A stretch of DNA of 51,153 nt from an uncultured Candidatus Saccharibacteria bacterium (GTDB lineage Bacteria > Patescibacteriota > Saccharimonadia > Saccharimonadales > Saccharimonadaceae): assembly GCA_948663575.1 (NCBI GenBank), contig CAPNAV010000004.1, forward strand, positions 1-51,153, written 5' to 3'. Below are positions 20,939 to 28,945 of the stretch, one piece after another; positions within the stretch are counted from its first letter, which is position 1; each line of letters begins with the position of its first letter. Below the pieces are notes generated by a model, which did not search any database, had not been told where the DNA came from, and saw nothing but the letters and a program-made list of their open reading frames with translations. A program made the translations under genes and the position numbers.

Positions 20939-23900
20939 ACTTTTATAACGCTATGATTTTTCAGTTGAGAGACCCTGTTGATTGAATCTGCCATGTTTTG
21001 CGCAAAATTTAGTGAGACAGGTATATCTTTGCCGTCGATTTGCAAAGTTGCAGAAAGCTCGATTGGTTGTTTTTGAACTTTTAACTCATCTTTAATCTGA
21101 TGTTGAATCCGGCTATTAACCTCTGGTAAGTTTATACTTGTTCCAAGGCTATCAATACTTAAACTGGAGATTATATTAGGAATGTTAGTTACGGCATCGC
21201 TGAAACTATCTTGTATAGAGCTACCTATGCCCGACATCATCTTATTAAGCGAGTTTTCTTCGCTTTCAAGTCCTACGCCAACACCTTGCATGATATACGA
21301 GCCCATTTGAGCCATGACTTTTGATGGCGAATGAATATCAAATTGCTTCTTGAAGACACCAAGCATAGAACTACCAATGCTACCAATAGTAGAGCCCAGC
21401 CAACCCTGCTTGCTCTTTACGCCTTGTCCAATACCTTCCCCTACATTCTCGCCAGCCTTAACCCCCTCGGATCTCATTGTATTAGCGAGGCTGCCTGTAG
21501 AGTTTTTCAAATTGTTGATATTTCTATCCGCATCTTGCCACATTGCTCTCCATGCTTTGGCATTGTCATCTTGACCACGAGCAAGTTGGTCACCGAAGAA
21601 ATTAACGAGATTTTCTACATCTTCTCCAATTACCTTGACCTGTTCTCCATTAGCGTTAGTATACTCATATCCCTGTTGTGTGAGCTCAATCATTTTTTGT
21701 TTCAGTTCGTCGTATTTGCCAGCTTGAAGTAATGTCGCTAATTCGACTTTCTTAAGTTCGGCGACTTCTCCGCGACGTTGTTCATCTAAAGCCTCACCAG
21801 TTCCAATAAGCTCATCTTGGGTATCTTTTACTTTTCTTGTTACCTCATCAAGTTTAGTTTCACCTTGCTCTAATTTTAGAACCGCCTCAGCTAGTTCGCG
21901 GTCTTTCTCTGTAAGATTGCCGCTGGCTATATCCAAGTTATTGACATAGACACGAGCTTGGTCCAGCGTCATTCCATATTTTTCCGAAATCTCATTAGCA
22001 ATCGAGGTTAGCTCGATGACCCGATTTTGGGATTCCAAAAGAGACAAATTGGTTTCATTGAGGGTTTTAGTAATTTCATCCAATCGCTCTTTTAGCGCTA
22101 CTTGGCGCTCAATAGTTTCGTTATGATGCGCTTGAGCCTCAGAAATCAGCTTTGTCGTATCCATATATTGGCGTTCCGCCAAGTCCGCTTCCATGGTCTT
22201 GAGCTTAATAAGCTCCATAGCTGTTTGGATTGCCAACACTACAGCCACTACCGCTTCCATGATTATTAAGCCAGCGCCAAGTGAAGAAATAAACATTTGC
22301 GACCCAGCAGCTGCTCCAGTAAAACCATTAGCCGCATTAGCAAGAGGAGCACCAAGCGCAGAGATTTTACCAACAACACTGCTGACGCCATCTTTGAGAG
22401 AGTTTATAATGCCCGACCCAGTAGCACCAGCTTTGTTAAATAAGTCCCAACCACCAGTTGTCTTAGATAATACTCCTAGAAATCCACTCATCGCGATGCT
22501 GCCACCAGTGATAGCATTAATTAGGCCAGTAAAGAAGCCGGCAACGAGATTGAGTCCAATCAAAGTAATAAAGCCTTTAATGATTAAAGATATAGTTTCA
22601 ACTGCAGCACTGTTATTGGCGATACCTCGCAAGGCATTACCAACTCCATTTAGAACATTAACAATGACCCCGCCAGTGAATTGGGCGATTGGCACAAGAA
22701 AAGCGTCAATGAATGGCATCAGGAACGTACTCCAGACGTTTCCGATTACTTCACCCAGCAACCTAACAGCTCCACCGATGGCATTCAAGGTTGCTGGCAG
22801 CAAACTCTCTCCAGACCATTGTATAAACGGTCTTAAGTATTTCTGCCACACATCCTTAATAATTTTTCCAGCATTGCCGAAAAACTTCTTCACGTCGTCA
22901 TAAAATTGCTTGAGCGATTTACCTATCTTTTTGAAATCCCACTCACCAAAAAGATTCTTAAAGGCTTTCTTAATCTTTGCCACCAGTGCATCAATTTTGT
23001 CGGTAGCGACCTCCATGACAGATGTATCCCACACATAATCACCTACGGTTGCATTACCGCCAGCTCCAGAGCCACCACTGCCAGACCCGCCGCTACCACT
23101 GGTATCCTGCTGACTAAGGACGTTCATCTCATCAAAGCTGGCAAGCTGACCCTTGAGCTTTTTCGCAGCCTTACTGGCATCATTCAGACCGTTAGCCACG
23201 CCTGCTGCTCCAGATGAAATATTATCAACGTTAGTGGCGATGCTACCAGTTTCTTTTACCAGACCAGACGTAGAACCTGATCCGCCAAATAATGCTCCGA
23301 TCCAAGCTACAGCTTCTTTAATGATTTTTACAAAGGCGGCTACATAGTTAAAAGCCGTACTAATTGCCTTCGATAAACCACTAAAGAAGCTCGCAATATT
23401 TGACTGTCCGATGACGTCCATAATCTGCGTTATGCCACGAGTAATTGCTGTTTTGAGATTAGTAATACTCGTACCTACACCACCGGTAGCATTCTTTGCT
23501 TGTGTTGCGAAATTATCAAACCCAGCAACCCCCTCCTTGTTGAGTTTCATAATAGCGAACATAAGATCGTTCATAGAAACTTTGCCAGTTTGAATGGCAT
23601 TATATAGGTCGCCACCCATAGCAGATGACGTATAGCCCATAGATGTTGCGATTTGTTTCAACTGTGCTGGCATAGCCGTCAAAAGGGCTCGCCATTCCAT
23701 AGCATCTGGCTTGCCTTTGGAATAAGCCTGCATCATTTGTTCCAATGCTGTTGTCTGCGTTTCCGTACTAGCTCCACCAGCCAAAATGGCATTATTTAGA
23801 GCCAAGAACATATCTGTTGAGGCAGCAATATTGCCATTGGTGGCTGTGAAACGCTGGACGGCTGAAGCAGCGTCATCAAGCCTAGTAGGCAACCCAGTAA

Positions 23901-24231
23901 TGCCATTATCGAGCACCCTGAGTGATTTTTCGGAATCTTCAGCAGCGATACCCAGATTAGACATTACACGAGTATAATTATTGAGCGTGTCTAGCCTTTT
24001 AATAGCATCGTCCATGTGGGCATTGATAGCTTGGAATGCCTTTGAAACCACATTACCGAGAATATAACCAACGGCCGTACCAATGGCCACCATACCGGCC
24101 GACATGGTTTTTGATGATTTCTCGGTGCCTTTAGCTAAATCACTAATTTTCTTTTCTGCCTTACCAACTTCCGAGTTCAATTTACTTGAATCGGCTGTAA
24201 TTTGAACATTTAGTTCGTCAATTGTTGCCAT
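20935..24231 (-). CDS. Tape measure protein
   Basis: 1098 aa, the longest gene, right after the tail chaperones. The N-terminal 250 residues (MATIDELNVQITADSSKLNS..., then TMSAGMVAIGTAVGYILGN) fit the tape-measure domain. Several hydrophobic stretches (about 535-570, 650-670), long coiled regions (about 690-830) and a C-terminal IHSPSKVMAQMGSYIMQGV motif are typical. It sets tail length and probably helps DNA entry. Ends 1-2 nt from the stop of the opposing 20555 gene. Confidence 0.9.
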   Translation of the reverse strand: MATIDELNVQITADSSKLNSEVGKAEKKISDLAKGTEKSSKTMSAGMVAIGTAVGYILGNVVSKAFQAINAHMDDAIKRLDTLNNYTRVMSNLGIAAEDSEKSLRVLDNGITGLPTRLDDAASAVQRFTATNGNIAASTDMFLALNNAILAGGASTETQTTALEQMMQAYSKGKPDAMEWRALLTAMPAQLKQIATSMGYTSSAMGGDLYNAIQTGKVSMNDLMFAIMKLNKEGVAGFDNFATQAKNATGGVGTSITNLKTAITRGITQIMDVIGQSNIASFFSGLSKAISTAFNYVAAFVKIIKEAVAWIGALFGGSGSTSGLVKETGSIATNVDNISSGAAGVANGLNDASKAAKKLKGQLASFDEMNVLSQQDTSGSGGSGSGGSGAGGNATVGDYVWDTSVMEVATDKIDALVAKIKKAFKNLFGEWDFKKIGKSLKQFYDDVKKFFGNAGKIIKDVWQKYLRPFIQWSGESLLPATLNAIGGAVRLLGEVIGNVWSTFLMPFIDAFLVPIAQFTGGVIVNVLNGVGNALRGIANNSAAVETISLIIKGFITLIGLNLVAGFFTGLINAITGGSIAMSGFLGVLSKTTGGWDLFNKAGATGSGIINSLKDGVSSVVGKISALGAPLANAANGFTGAAAGSQMFISSLGAGLIIMEAVVAVVLAIQTAMELIKLKTMEADLAERQYMDTTKLISEAQAHHNETIERQVALKERLDEITKTLNETNLSLLESQNRVIELTSIANEISEKYGMTLDQARVYVNNLDIASGNLTEKDRELAEAVLKLEQGETKLDEVTRKVKDTQDELIGTGEALDEQRRGEVAELKKVELATLLQAGKYDELKQKMIELTQQGYEYTNANGEQVKVIGEDVENLVNFFGDQLARGQDDNAKAWRAMWQDADRNINNLKNSTGSLANTMRSEGVKAGENVGEGIGQGVKSKQGWLGSTIGSIGSSMLGVFKKQFDIHSPSKVMAQMGSYIMQGVGVGLESEENSLNKMMSGIGSSIQDSFSDAVTNIPNIISSLSIDSLGTSINLPEVNSRIQHQIKDELKVQKQPIELSATLQIDGKDIPVSLNFAQNMADSINRVSQLKNHSVIKV

Positions 24232-24232
24232 A

Positions 24233-24840
24233 TTAACCTTTCACATTGTTAGCAAGGCTGCAGATGTAAGCGTCGAAACTTTCATCTGATGTAAAACTGA
24301 AACTCTTTTGATCGGCAGACTCGTCATCTAGTAGAGGTGACGATGGATATTTTTGGGGATCATTGATACCGACTGCGATATAAGTTCCTAAAATATGATT
24401 CAGACGGTCTTGTAATCGGAAATTCAACTTAATGTTTTCCTCGTATCCATCAAGACAGTCGTAAAAATCTCCGATCGTCAGCTCCCAAAATTCAGCTGGA
24501 TGTAGCCCAATCTGAAACGCTAGTTTTTGGTTGCTTCGCCAGAATTCTGTGAAGTTACTGGCTTCTTCTGATCCTCTAGCTGTCGCTTGAGTACTCGAAC
24601 ATCCTCTTGATCTAAAAAACCAGCAGCACTAAGGCCTTCCATAATGACTACCAAGACCTTATTAATGCCTTCCTTAAAGGCTTGATCAAAGTCATCTTCA
24701 GTTCCATTACCAGCCTCAAACAGAAATAATAAACCACTAATAGATGGATTATTACTGAGCGTTTTGAGCGTCTTAAGAAAGTTCATCCCGTGTGCACGTT
24801 CTGCTTTAGCAATATTTGAAGCTTTATAGTCGAGTTTCAT
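24233..24840 (-). CDS. Tail assembly chaperone, -1 frameshift product (GT-like)
   Basis: The zero-frame protein ends KN-stop at 24520, but the -1 frame is open across the slip site ACC AAA AAC TAG (24531-24520). It continues NQKLAFQIGLHPAEFWELTI and YDCLDGYEENIKLNFRLQDR to the stop at 24233. The FQIGLHPAEFWELT segment is the usual start of the T domain in tail chaperones. As in lambda G/GT, a minor fusion protein would bind the tape measure during assembly. The fusion is about 200 aa; C-AAA-AAC is a plausible slippery heptamer. Confidence 0.75.
24520..24840 (-). CDS. Tail assembly chaperone (G-like)
   Basis: 106 aa in zero frame, ATG 24840. Begins MKLDYKASNIAKAERAHG, like the tail chaperone family (phage tail assembly protein G). 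The middle is helical (FDQAFKEGINKVLVVIMEGL) and the C-terminus polar. It lies between the tail tube and tape measure genes, the invariant position for this protein, and ends at the frameshift site. Confidence 0.75.
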   Translation of the reverse strand: MKLDYKASNIAKAERAHGMNFLKTLKTLSNNPSISGLLFLFEAGNGTEDDFDQAFKEGINKVLVVIMEGLSAAGFLDQEDVRVLKRQLEDQKKPVTSQNSGEATKN

Positions 24841-24903
24841 AGAATAATTCCTTGATTATATTTACTTAGTGGTGGTTACAAGGCGACCACCAGCGCTTTT
24901 GGA

Positions 24904-25338
24904 CTAGGCTTCTGGCTCGTCCTCGGGGTTAAATTCAACGCTACCGGTAACACGCAGGGTCATACCGAACGTATCGAGACCGTCAGTCGTTTTTTCGCCG
25001 TACTTAAACGAACCAATGAAGGCTTTATAGCGCGCTACGTTGCCAGCTGGAGTCTTAATCGTCCATGTACGAACAGTTTGCGAATCAAAGATCGCACGCA
25101 ATTTTGCCAGCTGAGTCGCATCCGTAACGTTACCAGAGATGTCCTGCGAACCCCAGTCAACTGCACCAGAAATGTATTCCTTAGCGCCATCTGGGCTGTC
25201 AAGCGTAGTAACGTCGATTTCCTCGCGCTCACCAGAAAGCTCTCCAATTGATGTGAGGCTCTTGATTACGAGATCCTCAGTTTCATCACCAGTTTTGGTG
25301 ATAGTAAGGGTTGTACCCATAGTTTTTGAACCTGCCAT
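24904..25338 (-). CDS. Major tail (tube) protein
   Basis: 144 aa. Beta-rich, with the tube-protein pattern SLTSIGELSGEREEIDVTTL, YISGAVDWGSQDISG, and the late GMTLRVTGSVEF strand. Matches the TP901-1-like major tail protein family in size and order (after the connectors, before the chaperone). Start ATG 25338 with AGGAG upstream. Confidence 0.85.
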   Translation of the reverse strand: MAGSKTMGTTLTITKTGDETEDLVIKSLTSIGELSGEREEIDVTTLDSPDGAKEYISGAVDWGSQDISGNVTDATQLAKLRAIFDSQTVRTWTIKTPAGNVARYKAFIGSFKYGEKTTDGLDTFGMTLRVTGSVEFNPEDEPEA

Positions 25339-25368
25339 ATTTTCTCCTTCTAGAAATTAGCAGTGCGT

Positions 25369-25716
25369 TCATTCAACATGAACGGTAATAAAACGGCAGT
25401 TGATGTGAAATAAACAGCCTTTTGGTTGTGGCACATCTGCCGAATAGGTCAAACGGTAGCCTTCCGCCCTCATTGCTTCCTCCACCTCCGAGAGCACTCG
25501 TGAGGACGTAACGCTATCGTCTGCCCAAATATCAACCACGACGTTAATATCTTGACTTGCAATCTGGTTGTCGAGATCAAAATTAACGCTGTTGTTATCA
25601 ACTCGAAATGTTATCGCCGGAATCTCGTTGTCGGCAAAGGAGGCTTGTGCTCCTTGATGACAGTAGTAGCCAAGTCCAGATAATATCTTTTGAATCTGTG
25701 CCTTCGGAGTAAACAT
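25369..25716 (-). CDS. Tail terminator / tail completion protein
   Basis: 115 aa. Order and size fit the tail-terminator position; contains ADNEIPAITFRVDNNSVNFD and DINVVVDIWADDSVTSSRVL, a pattern common in DUF3168-like or minor tail proteins that bring a ring to the tail end. Shares a base with the stop of the preceding gp10-like gene. Confidence 0.65.
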   Translation of the reverse strand: MFTPKAQIQKILSGLGYYCHQGAQASFADNEIPAITFRVDNNSVNFDLDNQIASQDINVVVDIWADDSVTSSRVLSEVEEAMRAEGYRLTYSADVPQPKGCLFHINCRFITVHVE

Positions 25717-26147
25717 TATTCACCTCCTTGCACACCACTAACGGCAGCAGCAATTAACTTGTTGATCCGAATTCGATTTGTAAGTAACGCTGGAACCATA
25801 AAAGGCTGAGCGACTTGACCAGGCCAGTTTGGGTCGTAAGCCAACGTAAGGCCTCTTTCGTACGGATAGCTACCTTTACCACGCTGACCGGTACCAAACT
25901 CAACGTATGGAGCGTGCTCCATAGATGTATAGACGATACCGATTACTCTGTGGTTCTGTTCTACTACTCGCATATGAATAGATCTTCGCAGAGCACCAGT
26001 ATCAACGGCACATCCACTTTTCGCCGAGCCCTCTACGAGAGCCGTTGCTTGCGATACGGCAGAGTAAACCTCTTTCTGACTTTTAATAGTGCCTAGCTTA
26101 CGCTGTAAGTTCTTAACACCAGAAATGGAAATCGTTACACTTGCCAT
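25716..26147 (-). CDS. HK97 gp10-like tail completion protein
   Basis: 143 aa with the HK97-gp10 pattern: N-terminal SGVKNLQRKLGTI, central DTGALRRSI, then APYVEFGTG and C-terminal AQPFMVPAL. These proteins join head and tail. Overlaps the upstream connector gene by 13 nt. Confidence 0.85.
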   Translation of the reverse strand: MASVTISISGVKNLQRKLGTIKSQKEVYSAVSQATALVEGSAKSGCAVDTGALRRSIHMRVVEQNHRVIGIVYTSMEHAPYVEFGTGQRGKGSYPYERGLTLAYDPNWPGQVAQPFMVPALLTNRIRINKLIAAAVSGVQGGE

Positions 26148-26479
26148 ATTTTACCCTCCAGCTTCATATGAGAATCAGTTATGACCCGGCTACTTACGAC
26201 GTATTTGGAGCCTTGATACTGCAACAAATCTCCGACATCTACGGTAGTGTCCGTGGAGCAAGTAATTACTACGTCGATGTCCCTTACGAGTCCTTTTTCT
26301 TGCTGTTCCTCGTCATATGAAACAAACTTTACATTTCCGAGAAAAATATCTCGAATAGTCGTTCCAGTCTTCACGAGTCCACCTTCAACATCGTAGGCTT
26401 CTTGTTTCTCTAGAATAGTAACCTCTTTGTCATAAAAGGCTTTATAGATTACTTGCTTAGCCGAATTAGGAAACAACAT
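26135..26479 (-). CDS. Head closure protein (SPP1 gp16-like)
   Basis: 114 aa, beta-rich (KEVTILEKQEAYDVEGG, VITCSTDTTVDVGDLLQYQG, YVVSSRVITDSHMKLEG), typical of the stopper ring protein that closes the connector. Supported by its place between connector and gp10-like genes; overlaps both. Confidence 0.7.
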   Translation of the reverse strand: MLFPNSAKQVIYKAFYDKEVTILEKQEAYDVEGGLVKTGTTIRDIFLGNVKFVSYDEEQQEKGLVRDIDVVITCSTDTTVDVGDLLQYQGSKYVVSSRVITDSHMKLEGKIWQV

Positions 26480-26870
26480 AAACCCTCCGATATGGTTTTA
26501 GCAACTCAACACAACCGTTAAATAGCTCGCCATCACTAGCTGTAGCCAGATAATTCCTCGTGCTATCACCATACGAGATAGACTGGCCGTTATCGCTAAT
26601 ACTTTTGATAGTGGTATCCACACTAGTACCAGCGATATTGGCCTTAGTTTGAGTAAATATGCTGCTGACAATTCGTGCTCCAATCTTTACCAACCTCTCG
26701 TCAAACTCAAATACTTTATTCTCATTCGGACGTAAGTTTAGATAGATTGAAAGACGATCTGCTACTTCCTCGCAAACGTATTTGAGGAGGTCGGTATCGT
26801 TGGCACTATCTTGATTGATAATGCCAACTTTTTCAGCCATAGAGTCTACAAAATCGTCATAATTCAGCAT
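26466..26870 (-). CDS. Head-tail connector protein (gp15/gp6-like)
   Basis: 134 aa, mainly helical (YDDFVDSMAEKVGII, LLKYVCEEVADRLSIYLN) as in adaptor proteins that bind the portal. It is the first connector gene after the capsid block and overlaps the head closure gene by 14 nt. Assignment by layout and helical profile. Confidence 0.65.
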   Translation of the reverse strand: MLNYDDFVDSMAEKVGIINQDSANDTDLLKYVCEEVADRLSIYLNLRPNENKVFEFDERLVKIGARIVSSIFTQTKANIAGTSVDTTIKSISDNGQSISYGDSTRNYLATASDGELFNGCVELLKPYRRVYVVS

Positions 26871-26883
26871 ATTTACCCTTTAA

Positions 26884-27159
26884 CTATTCGGAGCTTTCGT
26901 CCTCATCGTTCTTGTCGCCATCCTCATTTTCTGGCTCGTTTTCACCATCATTGCCACCTTCATTGTCAGTTTCGTCTGACGTTTTTGGCTTATCATCGGA
27001 TTTGGCGTTTGGCATTTCTACCACGCTGACAATTCCTTGTGGGTGAGCTAGGAGCTCTTTAGCCCTAGCTTCATCCACGGTAAGGGTCTTGCCGACTTTA
27101 TGAACTTTATTGGTATCCTTATCGCGAAATTCGCGTTCTACCTTCAGTTTGCATTTCAT
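26884..27159 (-). CDS. Small capsid-adjacent protein with acidic tail
   Basis: 91 aa. The N-terminal 50 residues form a small domain (LKVEREFRDKDTNKVHKVGK, DEARAKELLAHPQ) seen in many phages just after the capsid gene. The last 40 residues are almost only Asp, Glu, Asn, Gly and Lys and are surely disordered. A role in head decoration or connector assembly is possible but not shown. Confidence 0.6.
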   Translation of the reverse strand: MKCKLKVEREFRDKDTNKVHKVGKTLTVDEARAKELLAHPQGIVSVVEMPNAKSDDKPKTSDETDNEGGNDGENEPENEDGDKNDEDESSE

Positions 27160-27181
27160 AAGTTGAGTCCTTTCTTATTAG

Positions 27182-28024
27182 CTAAGCTACAATTTCACTG
27201 GTGCCAGCATTTTCGATCTTAAAGACCAAATCTGGAGTAACAGCCTTAGTGCCGTAGCTGTAAAACAGGTCAATCGAGAAATCGTTCGACTGTGGGATAC
27301 GCTCAGCTTCATATTCATCAATCGCTACTGGCTGAGCGATTGAGCCTCTAGCTTGGATAAGCAGGTCGGCTGTCTGACGTACGTTACTGTGGATTTCCAC
27401 ACCGTGGAACATGCCGATACTTTCATTGCCAGCACCACCGTCAACTTGGTCGATGTATTCACGCAACTTGCCGTATGCACTCGGAGTAGCAGTAATGACA
27501 AGCATACTACGGTCAACTCCATCCACGTACTCATTCTTGACGGTTTCTGCCTTCTGGATGAGTGCTTCTACGATTTTAACGATGTCAGTTTCGCTCGTAG
27601 TAACAGCCGTAGCTGCCGTCTCAGCAGTTTCAAAGAACGCACGATCGAGTTCAGCAATAGCTCGGTTGGCATGGTTTTTCGTCCGACGATCAACGATATC
27701 AGAGATACCGAACATGCGTAGGTCTTTGTTGGCGACCTCCTCAACAATTTCCTTGTCTTGATCGATGTTGATGGTAACTTTACCATTCTTGATTTTGTCG
27801 CCTTTAGAGTTGCTACGAGCCGTGCCGTAATCGTTGCTCTCGGCATTTTGGAAACGGTTAATTTCCACCGAACCGGAAGTAGGATCACCGGAATACTCGG
27901 TATTCTTAAGAATTGACGAAAGAGCATTCTTTTGGATGTTTTCGATGAGTTTGCCACCAGCTTCAGCCAGCTTATCTTTTGCCTCTTTGGTGTCGAGGAT
28001 GGACAACGCATCTTGTCGTGTCAT
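27182..28024 (-). CDS. Major capsid protein
   Basis: 280 aa in the capsid position after the scaffold. N-terminal helix (MTRQDALSILDTKEAKDKLA), a central KVTINIDQDKEIVEEVANKD, ANRAIAELDRAFFETAET, then VITATPSAYGKLREYIDQVD and VEIHSNVRQTADLLIQAR, consistent with an HK97-fold head protein of the N4 gp56/SPP1 group. Start ATG 28024 with AAAGGA upstream. Confidence 0.85.
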   Translation of the reverse strand: MTRQDALSILDTKEAKDKLAEAGGKLIENIQKNALSSILKNTEYSGDPTSGSVEINRFQNAESNDYGTARSNSKGDKIKNGKVTINIDQDKEIVEEVANKDLRMFGISDIVDRRTKNHANRAIAELDRAFFETAETAATAVTTSETDIVKIVEALIQKAETVKNEYVDGVDRSMLVITATPSAYGKLREYIDQVDGGAGNESIGMFHGVEIHSNVRQTADLLIQARGSIAQPVAIDEYEAERIPQSNDFSIDLFYSYGTKAVTPDLVFKIENAGTSEIVA

Positions 28025-28041
28025 TTTATAGTCCTTTCGGA

Positions 28042-28608
28042 TTAGAACGCACTAGTGCCATTCTTGGTATAAACACCACTAGACGTTGCGATTTTGCTGG
28101 AATTACTTCCAGATGAACGGTCTTTAGGGTTAGAGCCACCTAATTTCAACTGTTCCTCAACAGCGTGTTTGACAGCCTCATCCCAGACCTTTGCGAGTTG
28201 ATCAATATTCTCGGACATCTTATCGGCATCCTCGTTAATGATGTACTCGACTAATTCAGTAGGAACATTCTTTTCTGCTAGAATGACTGACGCTTCTGCT
28301 CGACGTTCACGTAAGGTAACCTCTTGCTCACGTTTGGCGATTTCTGTCTCTTTGGCTTTTTGAGCTTCGGACGCACGCTGTTCGTCAGTCAGTTTGGCTT
28401 TACGCTCTTGTTCGGCAATAGCATCTGCTACTGCTTTGTTAAGCTTCTCCTCGGATTTGGCATTGGCTTCATTGATACGTTTCCGTACAATTTCGTTTAC
28501 CTCCTCTTGCGAAAAAGTCTTGCTACCCTGACTATCACCCTTATCAGCACTTCCGTCAGGTTGGTTTGCTGGGTTATTGTTGGTAGAATTTGGATCGTCT
28601 CCGTCCAT
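28042..28608 (-). CDS. Capsid scaffold protein (DUF4355)
   Basis: 188 aa. Disordered polar N-terminus, then FSQEEVNEIVRKRINEANAK and a long charged coiled coil (to about 115), then LAEKNVPTELVEYI and a Ser/Lys-rich tail. This is the DUF4355 scaffold profile found before major capsid genes. First gene behind promoter module C, so capsid genes can be boosted independently of packaging genes. Confidence 0.85.
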   Translation of the reverse strand: MDGDDPNSTNNNPANQPDGSADKGDSQGSKTFSQEEVNEIVRKRINEANAKSEEKLNKAVADAIAEQERKAKLTDEQRASEAQKAKETEIAKREQEVTLRERRAEASVILAEKNVPTELVEYIINEDADKMSENIDQLAKVWDEAVKHAVEEQLKLGGSNPKDRSSGSNSSKIATSSGVYTKNGTSAF

Positions 28609-28655
28609 TTTCTTATCCTTCCTTTTACGCCTCTCGGCTTAAATTACAAACCAAC

Positions 28656-28735
28656 GAAAAAGCGACCCGAAGGTCGCTAAAGAAACTCAATAATCAACCT
28701 AACAGGTCGTCATTGATCTTAATTTGATTATATCA
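28656..28735 (-). promoter_or_regulatory. Repeated promoter-attenuator module, copy C
   Basis: Minus strand: a TTGTCA-like -35, 16 bp, then TGATATAAT (28735-28727), nine nt, ATCAATGACG (28717-28708), a weak ACCT/AGGT hairpin, and a strong AGCGACC-TTCG-type hairpin (28678-28661) with TTTTT. The stable tetraloop and U-run make a textbook terminator inside the 5' leader of the scaffold-capsid operon. Confidence 0.8.
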
Positions 28736-28777
28736 TAAGGATTATTTTTGACAATAACTTCATTTGTTATGATTCTG

Positions 28778-28945
28778 CTAATAGGATAGATCGCTATCTT
28801 CGTCACTATAATATTCGTTATAACTAGCAACGACTTCTGGAATTTTCTTTCCAGCTTCGGTTAGACAAGTAATGCCAGCTTCATCATCAAAATAATACCA
28901 TTCACTATTCTTCATAAATAATGGCATTGATATATCAGAAAACAT
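28778..28945 (-). CDS. Small acidic protein coupled to the gp7-like gene
   Basis: 55 aa from ATG 28945 in a TAATG overlap with the preceding gene and a GGGGGC ribosome-binding site. Contains MKNSEWYYFDDEAGITCLTE and a very acidic end (NEYYSDEDSDLSY). Unknown. Coupling to a gene with a metallopeptidase-like C-terminus makes a partner or immunity role conceivable; this is speculation. Confidence 0.5.
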   Translation of the reverse strand: MFSDISMPLFMKNSEWYYFDDEAGITCLTEAGKKIPEVVASYNEYYSDEDSDLSY

